Source of the DNA: Platerodrilus igneus
Lineage: Eukaryota > Arthropoda > Insecta > Coleoptera > Lycidae
Length of the DNA: 64,000 nucleotides
Assembly: GCA_036346225.1 (NCBI GenBank)
Contig: JARFIW010000139.1
Location: 3,658,001 to 3,722,000 of the forward strand
Reading direction: 5' to 3'
Shown here: piece after piece, positions 1 through 10,081 of the stretch
How the letters are laid out: each line of letters begins with the position of its first letter
Position numbering within the stretch: position 1 is the first letter of the stretch
The notes under the pieces: model-generated
What the model was told of the DNA's origin: nothing
The model's database searches: none
Seen by the model: only the letters and a program-made list of their open reading frames with translations
Translations under genes and position numbers: made by a program

Positions 1-360
1 TTTTAGATTGTACCATCCCCAAGGGAGCTACCCCCATTTTAAGATTTTTTACCTGTAGCGACTTTTGAGCGTTCTTATAATTTTTTTAGTCATGCGATAC
101 ATCTTGTTAGTCTAAAATTTTACGCAGAATCCAAATCTGCAAACAGATTTAATATAGGACCACGCCCTGCAAAGTTACACATATACCCTCTGCGAGATAA
201 ATCTTTTTCCACATTTCCACACACGAGATAAACCTACCTTGTTTGGTATCAATCAATATTAGATTTTTCTCAGCTACCCAAATCTCTTTAAATTTTTCAG
301 ATTGCATCATCCCTAAGGGAGCTACCCCAATTTTAAGATTTTGTACCAAGATCAATTTCT
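1..360 (-). repeat. Polinton-like terminal repeat, left end 1 (inverted)
   Basis: This segment is the reverse complement of the tandem-unit block at 10,440-11,080. Shared landmarks are the strings encoding KIGVAPLG and ILILIDTKQ and the 'gatgtatcgc' start region. It contains parts of two tandem units. A 68-codon reading frame on the minus strand (149-355) is an incidental product of the repeat. I infer it is one terminal inverted repeat of a Polinton-like element, because integrase and polymerase remnants lie between it and the right-hand copy. The outer boundary may lie beyond the window. Confidence 0.6.
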
Positions 361-910
361 AATCACCTCTCCTTTTTAATATCTACAATCCTTTAACCAA
401 ACACGTAGCAGTATTAACATAAATTAAGCATGCGAAAATTTATTTTATTCGATTTACAGTTTAATAAACTAATTACAATTTTACAAAGTATAACATTATT
501 TCCTGTGCGTAGCCGAAAGTTTAACCTGTAACAAAAAAAGATTAATGTGTTGTTTAAATAGACCTGTAATAAAAGAGATTAATGTAAAAAAAGGAGACGT
601 GTTTCGGTTAATAAGACATATTATCGTTAATCTAACAATATGTTTTACCGTCCAGCGACACCACGTGGAGGTAAACACATTCAATGTAATGGGTTTTAAA
701 TATGAGAATGGGAGGTCAACTTTCACGTAATCATCGCGTGGTTAATAATTAAGAAAGCTGTATATAATTTTATTTTAAACGTGTATATCTTCTCCAAACA
801 AATGCGGTTATTATAATAGGAAAGTACGCTAAATACAAGTCAATTAACAGCAATTAAATATTGCTTACTGACCTACCTTAATTAGGTTGCTGTGCTATTA
901 GGAATGATGT
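361..910. other. No gene seen; AT-rich
   Basis: No supported coding sequence. Two short motifs, a 'ccacgtggaggtaa' stretch near 660 and 'ctattaggaatgatgt' near 895, recur in the same order near 3,640 and 3,815. This suggests the segment is part of a duplicated Polinton left end. Confidence 0.5.
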
Positions 911-1487
911 TTAAGACTTCGTACGTATTTTCCGGATTATATGTTGTATTCTTTTTTTATTAAGTAATCGAATAAATCGTTCCTTCTGCTTCCAAAGAAA
1001 CTCGGACACTCCATTGTCGACGCTGGCGTTATTTATGCGATAGCTAGCCATGCAGTTGTTAAACGCTGTGCTAATCATTTCTACGCCATCTTCGTTAGTA
1101 GCGGTAACTGATGCATTTTTATGTTTGTTACTCCTTAAGTGTGCGGCGTACGTAGTTTTTCCATTTCGAAATCGCATACTGTACACATAATTCGTGGTTG
1201 TTTCGTACAAGACCCTTTAACAGCTGGTGGCGTTGAACGTTTACTGCTTAATGACATACCGTGCTGTTTTTCCTTGTGTCGCTGTGAGCTAATCTCGTAA
1301 AAGCGATACCGCAAGACCCAGAGTTTAAGTACTTTGCTGCGGACGGCTTAACCCTGGGCGATGTTACACTACGACATTTGTTCTGGTGCCGTTTGAGAGC
1401 ATTTTTTTTCCAGGTATAGGAAGCACCGCAAGGGTTGCACTTATAAACGTTTGCAGGTACCATTTTAGTACAAAACAAAACCCGCAC
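911..1487 (-). pseudogene. Polinton DNA polymerase B N-terminal zinc-finger remnant
   Basis: Two minus-strand frames (1248-1487 and 911-1210) together look like the N-terminal extension of a Polinton protein-primed DNA polymerase. The first frame holds a finger with CNPC, a YTWKKNALKRH core and a final C (C2HC spacing). The second keeps TTYAAHLRSNKHK, the histidine half of another finger. Its cysteine half (CTVC) lies just upstream in a different frame, so a frameshift sits near 1,160. Downstream, 'VEMISTAFNNCMASYRI' resembles the segment that follows these fingers in insect Maverick polymerases, by my recollection of that family. No exonuclease or polymerase motifs follow. The rest of polB has been lost between here and the terminal repeat. 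Confidence 0.5.
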
Positions 1488-2040
1488 TATAGCACTTGAC
1501 TTGTAATCGAACTAACTAAAAAGCTTACTCGAGCGTACCTGATTTATGTTCCTTATAGAATGCATACCGAAGGTTTCCGAAGACGACCGAACGATGTTGA
1601 GGATTCGGCGGGGAACTAAATGATGTCATATTCCTTGCTGCTCGTCCAATACATTTAGCGCTAATGCATGCACCTGGTTCGCTTCGTCGATGGTGCGAAT
1701 GCCGTTAGTAGAAACACCGGAAAACGTCTTCCATGTTATACGGATCGCGTGCATATTAAAAATCCAAAAGGGTGGTAGCACACGCACACAAGTTGTGTGC
1801 AAGTCGTGCTGTAGAAGATGCAATGCTACTATAACCAAAAACACTTTAAACCATTACTAAGAAAATACCAACTTGTTGTCTACAGGATACTTACAACAAT
1901 TTAATTTTAAATAACTTCTACGTCATATTTTAGGAAATGGGGGCTTGAATATTTTCCAAATGAATCACCAAGCGAAAGTATATGCTTAACGGTATTAGAA
2001 TTACCCATTAATTTCCTATTTTACGACCGTGGTTAATTAT
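1488..2040. other. No gene seen
   Basis: Short frames only, none with recognisable composition or motifs. Confidence 0.5.
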
Positions 2041-2755
2041 AGATTGAAATTTAATTTGTGCACGTTCGAGCTTCTCGTAAACTAACATATTTTAGAGCAA
2101 CAATGCGCTGTATAATACATGCATACCCCTTCGCCGCGCTACTGCTATTCTTGTAATTGCTAGAAAAGTCACTCTCCTTTTACTGTTAGGAGCGATGCAA
2201 AGCACCATTTTTATACTTTCTATAGCACATCGCACACTTTTTCGTCTGATAATTAAATTTTGCTTCTGTAGGCTTTTACACTTTCGCATAGCGGTCGGCC
2301 GCACGTATTGATTTCTAGAACCGGTAAGTACTCGATATCCTCAAATAGAGAATTAGATGCTCGATGTCTGTCAACTTCCAATTCCCTCGTAAAAGGTAGA
2401 AAAACTCGGTCAATCATCCATTAAACTTCGACCCGCTACCGTTTTGATAATTTCCAAACATTTTCGAACGACAATGGGCTGAGAATTTTAAACCTCCGAG
2501 GATCTTTAAGTCGTGATCAATTACACATCCGAGCTACGCGTAAACTAACATATTTTGCAGCAACTGTATAATACATGCATACCCCTTCTCTGCGCTACTG
2601 CTATTCTTGTAGTTGCTTGGAAAAGTCAGTCGCCCTTTTACTGCTAGGGTCGCTAAAAGCACCATTCCATACTTTATTTATAAGTGTAGCACATCGCACA
2701 CTTTTTTGTCAGTTAATTAAATTTTTGTTTATTTAGGCCTTTACACTTTCGCTTA
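2041..2755. repeat. Diverged tandem duplication, about 230 bp, offset about 467 bp
   Basis: Roughly 2,057-2,290 and 2,524-2,755 are diverged direct copies. Both contain 'cgtaaactaacatatttt', 'tataatacatgcataccc', 'gctactgctattcttgta' and 'agcacatcgcacactttt' in that order. Neither copy has coding potential I can recognise. Short AT-rich sequence separates them. Confidence 0.75.
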
Positions 2756-2759
2756 TTTA

Positions 2760-3127
2760 AACATCTAATACGACCGATTAACCACTTTCGATTATTCTAA
2801 CGGGGAACCACCATACATCCCACCGCATCGTTCTTTTGAATCCAACGATCCTATAGGCTTCCGCACACTAACACCTAACGTATCTTTCCTACTAGTTGTT
2901 AAACAAAACTACCGGTATCGCCATTGTGGATATAAGCAGATGTTTGTGGATATGTACGAGAATATGTAACCATATACATTAATTAGTCTAAGCTATTTTA
3001 TTTAGTCCAAGAAAATTATTATTTTCTAATCCACAACTAATAATCGCCTTTATAGGTTTAACATTTCTACCATTTCCCAATGACTGGTGCTACGTACATG
3101 GAAACTTTAATTTCTTATTAGAGAGAA
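2760..3127. other. No gene seen
   Basis: AT-rich sequence without a reading frame or repeat that I can support. Confidence 0.4.
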
Positions 3128-3242
3128 TTCTTATTATCCCACGCACTGCTGCGTAGTTGCATGCCCACCCTTTTGGGAATATATGCTCGTTATAGGTTGT
3201 AGCACCCGCGGTTTTACTTAACTACACTTCGTGAGACCCCTT
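3128..3242 (-). pseudogene. Partial copy of the replication-like gene at 4.6-4.7 kb
   Basis: This 115-bp stretch aligns by eye with about 4,593-4,735 inside the minus-strand gene. Shared landmarks are 'gtagttgcat', 'ttttgggaatatatg' and 'gttataggttgta'. An internal deletion follows, before the common 'gaccccttt/aacccctttg' end. It is a small diverged paralogous fragment and supports two related elements being superimposed here. Confidence 0.65.
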
Positions 3243-3404
3243 TAATCTTTTTAATCGAATCTTTCTCGCTTACAATACACTCGGACTTAGCCCTACTACC
3301 AACAAATTCTAATACTAGACCCCCATTAAATTGGTCTTTAAATTTCCTACAAGTTTTATCGACAAGTGTTATATTGTATTTATTATACGCGGGGTAGTCA
3401 CTCT

Positions 3405-3640
3405 TTTAAGATAAATATATTTTGCTAGGTATCAACTAATATTAAATTTTTCTAGGGATCCCAAATCTGTAAATAGATTTTAAATAGCTCCACCCCATAC
3501 AAAGTTATGCTTTCTAAAGACTAATTTTGCCCATCTTTATTTAACTCCATCTTTAAAACCCTTTTTTGCTACCAAGACATATGCTTTAGCCACCCATCTC
3601 CCGAGAAATCTAAAACCGATGTATCCCTCGAACACCACGT
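3405..3640 (-). repeat. Polinton-like terminal repeat, left end 2 (inverted)
   Basis: In reverse complement this segment matches 10,330-10,480: 'ttagatttct', 'taaagcatatgtc', 'ataactttgta' and the 'cagattt' block occur in the same order. It is more diverged than the copy at 1-360. The motifs that follow (near 3,640, 3,815 and 3,915) repeat the order seen after the first left end. I infer a second, older left end. Confidence 0.55.
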
Positions 3641-4002
3641 GGAGGTAACACGTATACTCTGTCAACCAGGATAGAAGCAGGAAAGATTTGGAAGGTGGGC
3701 GAAGAACTTAAAAATTATGGAATTTAAAAACTAATATATACAATAGATTTACAAAATCTATACAAATATAAACAACTATCTTATATCTTTATGCCTCTAT
3801 GTGTAGATTGTTGTACTATTAGGAATGATGTACCTTTGTCATCTTCCTCGATAAACTAATTTTATTAATAAGCTGCGTGTACAAATCGTATTTTTTACTC
3901 CGGATACATACGCAGGCAAGTACTCGATACCATCCAAATAAAGAATTGGATGCTCGGTGACTGTTAACATCCGCTTCCCTTGTGTACGCCCAGACACATC
4001 CC

Positions 4003-4098
4003 ATCCCATGCGCACCCTGCGCATGCACACCCTGCCCATGCGCAACCCTGCGCGTGCACACCCCCGCCCATGCGCGCTGCCCATGCGCATCCCTCTCT
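4003..4098. repeat. GC-rich imperfect minisatellite
   Basis: A short GC-rich island in AT-rich DNA, built from imperfect 'catgcgcaccctg'-like units of about 10-15 bp. Several long overlapping frames on both strands here arise only because the repeat lacks stops. Confidence 0.7.
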
Positions 4099-4254
4099 GT
4101 GCGAGTGCTATTTCGGGGTAACGTCACAGCCTTTTATAAATAAAGAACAATGTTATATACTATTATAAAATGTTTATTCTAACATTATACATAACAAATT
4201 TAAAAATATTTAATGCCAAGCATGGATCCATTTAAACTTAATTTTAATACAAAG

Positions 4255-5601
4255 TTATACACAGAAGACAGTCTTTTCTTTATGTTTGTTTGCGGTGGTT
4301 TTAATTTTATCTAATTTTATTCGCAGCTTAAAATTTAAATCGACACCCAAGTCTTCTATCTCCTTTTCTAGCCAATAGTTTGATACATAAAGACCGTCTA
4401 GGTTTTCGAATTGTAAAATGTACCGAAGTTTGCCTCTATATTTAAAGTCTTTGATTCCGCCGACAACCAGATCCATTCCTTCGTGTAATTCTTGCAGCTT
4501 GTGACAATCTTTTAATCGCAGCTTTCCCACTATATCCTGCATACGTATCTTGTTAGCTTGATCGACTTCTTCTTGTCGGTATTGGAGGAAATCCTTTTTC
4601 TCCCACACACTGTTGTGTAGTTGCATATCCACCACTTTTGGGAATATATGGTTGTTATAGGTTGTAAGACCCTCGGTTTTAAATGATCCGAAAGGTTCTT
4701 TACTAGGTAAATATACAATGTTTAGCGAAACCCCTTTGCGTGTGGTGTACGCCAAGGTTACGAAACCCGCATTCCTTAGTTCGTCTTTGTTATCTGCTAT
4801 TTTGATAAATACGTTTTTAGAATAACCTTTTAAAAAGTATACGGATTTAGTACCATCCTTTTCTGCAAGAACATGTACATAACCAAAAGAGTCTTTCTTA
4901 CTAACCGCAAATGCATACAGCTTGTACAACCCGGATGTATCTAAGTCAGTCCATCGGCACATAAAATAATCTTTTAATTCTTCCTCATTTTCTCTAATAA
5001 GATGTTCTTTGTCTAACACATCTTTGTATTGATCGCGTATTATCGCAGTGTTTTCCATGTAGTCCAATTTTCGCCTTTTTGCATCCATTTCCTCTAATTC
5101 CAGTTGTCTTTTCCTTCCACTTACAGCGTATGGTATACATAATGGGGCAATTTCCTTTAGCGTAAACGGATAGAGTTTACTACCAATATTATTGGGTGTA
5201 TTTATCAATCCCAATTCCGAAATGACTATTTCTTTTGGAATTGTAGAATATGGTGTTGCAGATTGTGTAAAATATGTACTACCTGCTTTAATGTAGCACT
5301 TGTGTAAGATTTTTATTTTATCTTGGCTATCTTCCTCTACTATCTCCAAATAATTTATAGGTAAATAGTTAAAACTAAAAGCCGAAAGCACATACTTTAT
5401 CAATTTTTCCCTTTCCTCTAGTTTTTCGCACAACTTAATTTGCAAGCCCGTCAATTTCTTTGTATTGCCATTTCCCCAATACACGTACTGTAGCAGGTTA
5501 TTATAGACTAAACAACAGCTATTTTGTAGCTTGTCCGATAGCTTACTCCACATTTTGGCAAGTGATACCGAGTACATTGGCGCCTTTAGGAAGTATAACA
5601 C
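4255..5601 (-). pseudogene. Replication-initiator-like protein, C-terminal part
   Basis: A 448-codon frame, the longest in the window. It overlaps the 3' end of the next minus-strand frame (5543-6121). Reading through the overlap shows one protein split by a frameshift near 5,580, so the apparent start is not genuine. The N-terminal part reads as globular (LLQYVYWGNG, INYLEIV). A charged helix with KRQLELEEMDAKRRKL sits near residues 165-180, and a lysine-rich tail ends the protein. I do not recognise a catalytic domain here. The neighbouring upstream frame suggests a DNA replication role inside a Polinton-like or related large DNA transposon. Partial copies occur at 3,128-3,242 (this part) and 30,940-31,150 (N-terminus), so it belongs to a repeated element family. 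Function is inferred, not shown. Confidence 0.55.
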
Positions 5602-6121
5602 TATCTTCCAATAAGGTTAAACAGTCTTTTAAGGGTTTATACACTAGTTCCGCACTGACATAGCTTCCAATTGCACAGTTGTATATTGTCGCTTCCAATC
5701 GCGTAATACCATGTTCTTTGGCTAAAGTAGACGCAAATGTTTCCCTTAAACGTACATCTGGACAACGTAAAAAATCTAGTGTATGATTGCCAAGTTGTTT
5801 ATTAACACCAGGACTTGTTATCTGACACACAAATTTGTTGTATATCTTAATTCTTGCATTGGTTGTTAGCCATGTTAAACAATCAATTCCTACAGTTTTA
5901 TCGTTGTCAACTATAATATTACACTTTTCTTCGTATTCGCCCTTATAGCAAAAGTTATGGTTTGTAGTTAAATAATTACACATCTCCATCTTGCTAAATA
6001 TACCTGCAAAATCTTGGGTTACATCCATGTCAAAAAGATAGAAATAATCTTTTTCGAGTTCGTCTAATATATCTGGTAGTTCCTCCAATAAAGTTTCCAA
6101 CTTAACATCTGCTAGTTCCAC
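5543..6121 (-). pseudogene. Replication-initiator-like protein, middle part
   Basis: A 192-codon frame continuous in sense with the coding sequence upstream; the same frame stays open back to about 6,190, so the internal ATG at 6121 is not convincing as a start. It contains ARIKIYNKF and, about 55 residues on, GITRLEATIY. The paired 'K-x-Y-x-K' and 'R-L-E' motifs resemble rolling-circle replication initiators of filamentous-phage/plasmid type (G2P-like). This is pattern resemblance only. Acidic N-terminus (LLEELPDILDELEKDY). The frame runs into a stop after a frameshift near 5,580, and the rest of the protein continues in the 4255-5601 frame. Confidence 0.5.
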
Positions 6122-6170
6122 TTTGTATGGAACACATATAGGATTTTGGAATATTTTATTAATGCATTCG

Positions 6171-6607
6171 AGGTCTTCTTTTTCCGATAACTTCTTTTAC
6201 TCTCTGGCCCATCTTGTTAGTGCTTTCCAGAGAAAACGGAAGCTTAGCTTTAACACCATGCCTAGCGGAAACAAATCGGTTGAACTTTCTTCGTAGATAG
6301 CTGTTAAATGCACCACAAATTACTTTTTTAGGATAAACATCCTTTTGTTTGCAGATGCTTGTTCGGTGTCAGAAAGGTCGCAAATTTTAATCAACATTAT
6401 ATTGTCACAAAATGGTTCTGTAATTGGTGTGTGTAGTCCACCAGTCAGCATCCGTTCGCCTTCGACATAACAAATATTACCAATATCTTTTACCAGATTA
6501 TTGTTGCACATATTTTCTGTCAACAGCCATAATCCAAATCGCTCATTTGTCGGTTTCACTTTATTCCCAAGAAGTTGAGAAACGTTAATCACCTTTGAGA
6601 CGCTCAT
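6171..6607 (-). pseudogene. Replication-initiator-like protein, N-terminal part
   Basis: The frame 6320-6607 begins MSVSKVINVSQLLGNK and holds the most plausible true start of the gene that continues to 4,255. A one-base shift near 6,325 is needed to continue into a basic stretch (FNSYLRRKFNRFVSARH, then MGQRVKEVIGKR). A further shift near 6,170 rejoins the downstream frame. With the two downstream parts this gives one protein of about 780 residues carrying at least three frame lesions. A diverged copy of this 5' end, including the sequence upstream of the start, lies at 30,940-31,150. Confidence 0.5.
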
Positions 6608-6782
6608 GTTTACCGTTCTAGCTACTATCGAATACTAAATTGAATACGAAAAAATTGTTTTCTTATGTATTCTACAGAGTGGGGCCGTATATTGCCGAAG
6701 ATAGTCGAATATGTTGTTATCCGACCTAAGCCGACAGGGATGCGTATCGACATATATCCGGATATATGTAGGATGTTAAGTT

Positions 6783-6910
6783 AGGGTGAAATTACCCCAT
6801 AGGGTGAAATTGCCCCATGACCACATGACCATATGACCATATGACCACATGACCACATGACCACATGACCACATGACCATATGACCATATGACCATATGA
6901 CCATATGACC
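6783..6910. repeat. 18-bp duplication plus 8-bp minisatellite
   Basis: Two adjacent 18-bp units, 'agggtgaaatt(a/g)ccccat', occupy 6,783-6,818. About 12 copies of an 8-bp unit follow, alternating between 'catatgac' and 'cacatgac' forms, to 6,910. The variants are grouped in blocks, as expected from local slippage. Confidence 0.9.
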
Positions 6911-6917
6911 TAATTGC

Positions 6918-7000
6918 TTTTTAATGAGTTTTCTCATTAAAAACACATTAGCACTATAGCACTAATTGCATTTTAATGAGTTTTTTCCATTAAAAAACAA
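6918..7000. repeat. Paired short hairpins
   Basis: Two similar inverted-repeat stems ('ttttaatgagttttctcattaaaa' type, each of about 25 bases) lie some 50 bp apart, separated by 'gcactatagcactaattgc'. They sit between the minisatellite and the inserted hAT fragment. No function assigned. Confidence 0.55.
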
Positions 7001-7056
7001 GTGTGGACCTAGGTTAGATAAAAGGAAAAATTAATAGGTTAGGTCAGCGCCGCGGC

Positions 7057-8262
7057 GCACAACAGGATCAACAAAAACAGCATTATAACCATCGATCCAA
7101 CGAGTTGGACATAAGTTCTTAAGTTTTGTTTTATTATTATTTTCAAACGAACATTTGTCAATATGCTGTTTTAAAACCTCCTGTCTCTTTGGGGTGATAA
7201 AAAATACATATATCTTTTTAACTGTGCCAAAACAGTTCCTGATAGCTTGAACTTCACAAGCGTTTGAGACAGCTAGATGTAAATTGTGCGATACACAATG
7301 GACATACAATGCTTTTGGGTACTGATTCTGTATATAATATTGTGCACCATTATAAATACCGCTCATCGCACCAACACCATCATATCCTTGTCCACATAGA
7401 TGATCTAAATAGATGTTACAGTTGGCCAGTCCTTGTAAAATTGATTCACCTATTGCTTTTCCTGTTGTTTGATGTAATGGAAGAAACTGTAAAAACTGTT
7501 CACCAACTTTGAATTCATTTCCTTCCAATTTCTTAAGGTATCTGGCACAGAGTGTGAGCTGTTCTATATTAGACACATCCGCTGTTTCATCGGCCTATAC
7601 CGAAAAACATTTGGCTGAATTTATCTCATTAACGATATCTTTGGTTACAAGCTTCCAGAATTTGGTTTTGTACATTCCAACTTGTATATGTAGCATTTTT
7701 GGCGCATAAATTTAAATGCAGTTCTAAAACTTTATCTCCTGATCGAACCTTAAATCTTAGAAGTGCTTTAAAGTTGCCCTCATTGATTGAAGGTTCTGAT
7801 GATAGATCAAACTGACTATAATCTTTATGCCCACGCAATGGAAGGTTCTGTCTACCACATAGTATAACAGTTTCTCTATTTTTCAATACTTGAGCTGCTT
7901 TTCCCTTATCAACTGCTTTATTAACAGGTAACTTCTTGCCTTCCATAACATCAACAAACAACTTAGTCTTCTCAAAGGAATTCTTATGGTATTGGGAGCT
8001 TACATGTTGCTGAAACTTTTCTATGGCTTTTTCCAATTGGTGAAACCCTTAGTAACAAAGTTTCTTACGGCTTGGGCTGACAACATCCCTACTTCTCAAA
8101 GAGAAAATAGTTTAGACATCTTACAATAGGCTGAATCTTCTGTTTTGGAATAAGCTAGCTACTTATATCTTACTAGCCAAGAGTACTAAAAACGTCTGCT
8201 ATGACTTTGCCCTTGTCTGGCGCTAGAGATAGGGAACATAAAATTATTATCTGGTTCCCAGC
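7057..8262 (-). pseudogene. hAT (ZMYM1-like) transposase fragment inserted in Polinton integrase
   Basis: This 1,206-bp block is an almost exact inverted copy of 16,528-17,732. The only difference I found is five versus four A/T in the homopolymer at 7,491-7,495 (four at 17,296-17,299). It encodes the TTF/DUF4371-like middle of a hAT transposase in two frames, 7629-8036 and 7031-7576. They are separated by an amber stop (7,595-7,597) just before ADETADVSN, and the same stop is present in the other copy. Landmarks are GQGYDGVGAMSG, CVSHNLHLAVSNA and CPTRW. It has no terminal inverted repeats, so it did not transpose as a unit. Its right edge cuts directly into integrase coding sequence. Confidence 0.9.
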
Positions 8263-8930
8263 CTTTAAAAAATAAAACTGGATCAGAAGTCACAAATGCT
8301 ATGAAAAAAATATTGGACAAAATGCTGCAAGGAGAAAATAACGTAAAAATCAATCTACAAACGGATTTTGGGAAAGAGTACTACAACCGCTGTTTTAAAA
8401 ATCTTATGCAAAAATATAAGATAAACCATTACTCTACGTATTCCGCAATCAAAGCTGGTATGGTCGAGCGGTTGATTAGAACAATCAAAAACAAATTGTA
8501 CAGAAGATTTTACTTGCAAGGCAGTCATAAATGGGTTAATATTTTGCCTAAGGTTATGGAAGAATACAATAATACACCGCATCGGGCTATTAACATGACA
8601 CCTATGGAGGCAGAAGAACATCCGGAAAGAATAAAACTTTACACCGCTAACAGCGTTTCTAAAAGTTACAAGTATAAGGTTGGAGACATTGTGCGTATAT
8701 CAAAATATAAAGCAGTATTCGATCGAGGATTTCACCCAAACTGGAGTACAGAACTATTCAAAATTGTTAAAGTACAAAAAACGAGACCGACAACCTATCT
8801 GCTACAAGATTTGGAAGGTCGACCAATTCTAGGTGCTTTTTACGGCGATGAAATTCAGCTCACAGCAGCACCCGACACGTACTTAGTGGAAAAGTTTTAC
8901 GGAAACGGAAGCACGGGCGCGAATTATTAG
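8263..8930 (+). pseudogene. Polinton/Maverick integrase, 5'-truncated
   Basis: Retroviral-type integrase with the C-terminal part intact. In frame upstream of the first ATG (8,301), the codons from 8,263 read PLKNKTGSEVTNA, so the coding region was cut by the hAT fragment rather than starting at 8,301. The catalytic core keeps the second aspartate in LQTDFGKEYYN and, 33 residues later, the glutamate in AGMVERLIR. The zinc-binding HHCC domain and first catalytic aspartate are missing. Downstream, YKVGDIVRISKYK and a later ST-x-ELFKIVKVQ segment form the SH3/chromodomain-like C-terminus typical of Polinton integrases. Stop at 8,928-8,930. Cannot be active as it stands. Confidence 0.85.
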
Positions 8931-9102
8931 TGTCGTGGTTGGGGATGGTAAAAGTTGGATTAAGAAAACAGACTTGCTTTAGTATCATCCAGATAATTAC
9001 CTGGATGAAAAAATCATAAAGGAGGGAGTAAAGTCCCTTAACTGGATATACGGGGAGATTTGCTTAGAACCCCATTCCCATCTGTGATTTGAAGCAGGAA
9101 GC

Positions 9103-9575
9103 ATGTGTTTCATAATCGATTTACAAGGATATCAATACAAAACTAGTGATTTCTATTGCAAGGAGATTGCCATTTTGGATGTAGCGAATAATGTAATATG
9201 GCATGAGATACTGGACATGGCTGTGGAGTATAACACCCTAAGTGATGATTTCAAAAGCAAGTTCAGTGGTTAAAGCAAAGAATCCATGGGCTTAGCTGGG
9301 ATGGACAGTCCACAAGTGGATATACAAATGTAGGCGATTTGCTGAAAGAAGTCATACCACCCAATGCTACAATCTATGTTAAAGGCGAACAGAAAAGACA
9401 GTTACTCTCAAAATATTTATCAAACAACATTTTAAACATGGAAAGTGTTTTCTCACTTCCAAAGCTCAAAGAATTAAGAAGATTCGGTAATAGGTACAAT
9501 CACTGTTTAAACCATTGTTTGAATAATTTAAGCTGTTCTAAAGAAAACGTATTGTTATTGAGGTCTTTTGTTTAA
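9103..9575 (+). pseudogene. DLQG-motif protein linked to Polinton-type elements
   Basis: A first frame starts MCFIIDLQGYQYKTSDF and reads about 57 residues to a stop near 9,272. A shift near 9,260 gives a continuous second part (WLKQRIHGLSWDG, then YVKGEQKRQLL), ending in a region with conserved C and H (RYNHCLNHC...SCSKENV) at 9,575. I recognise the pattern (hydrophobic-DLQG start, HGL-x-W, VKG, C-terminal C/H cluster) as a family common in insect repeats beside Maverick integrases. The early aspartate would suit an RNase H-fold nuclease, but that is inference. Same strand as the integrase, 170 bp downstream. Confidence 0.55.
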
Positions 9576-10081
9576 TGTATTAAATTTTTAATAAAATATT
9601 TTGTCAGAATTGTTTTTATTCTAGCAAAAGCATACCTTTAAAATTTGGAAAAGTATATCTGTAAAACAGCGCATTACTTTGGAAAACTTAATGTTTTAAA
9701 ATACAAATAAGAACCAATAACAGAATACATAATAATTGGTGTTTGCAAATAAATTCAGTTCTACTTTAATAATATTTTAATAATACTTACCCTTAAACCT
9801 TCAAAACTTTCCACAAAAGAACTACGCGAAACGACGGTTTAAAATTTCGACGGGTTTTACACAAAGCGTGTGAAACTAATAGAATTTTCTAATTACACCG
9901 CGTTATATACGTTTTGAAACCGTTAATTACACTACTAAATGACGTTTGTATTTTCCCCAATCGAGGCCAAAATAGAGCGCTCATTGTATGATTAATAAAC
10001 CTGGGAATTTTCTAATGGGTGGCATTGAGCATATCTATTGTATTTTTCAAATCACATAGCTGCTAATTAATAAAAAGAAAG
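9576..10081. other. No gene seen; AT-rich
   Basis: Non-coding AT-rich spacer between the last Polinton gene and the right terminal repeat. Confidence 0.5.

Noticed and set aside
3819..4127. Frames of 83-102 codons with Met/Gly/His-rich repeats
   Set aside because: Generated by the GC-rich minisatellite on both strands.
6783..6910. Short regular repeats resembling a CRISPR array
   Set aside because: The units are contiguous 8-mers with no spacers, in eukaryotic transposon DNA.
7264..7709. Plus-strand frames within the hAT fragment
   Set aside because: Antisense shadows of the transposase; the same shadows appear at 17,081-17,525 on the other strand.
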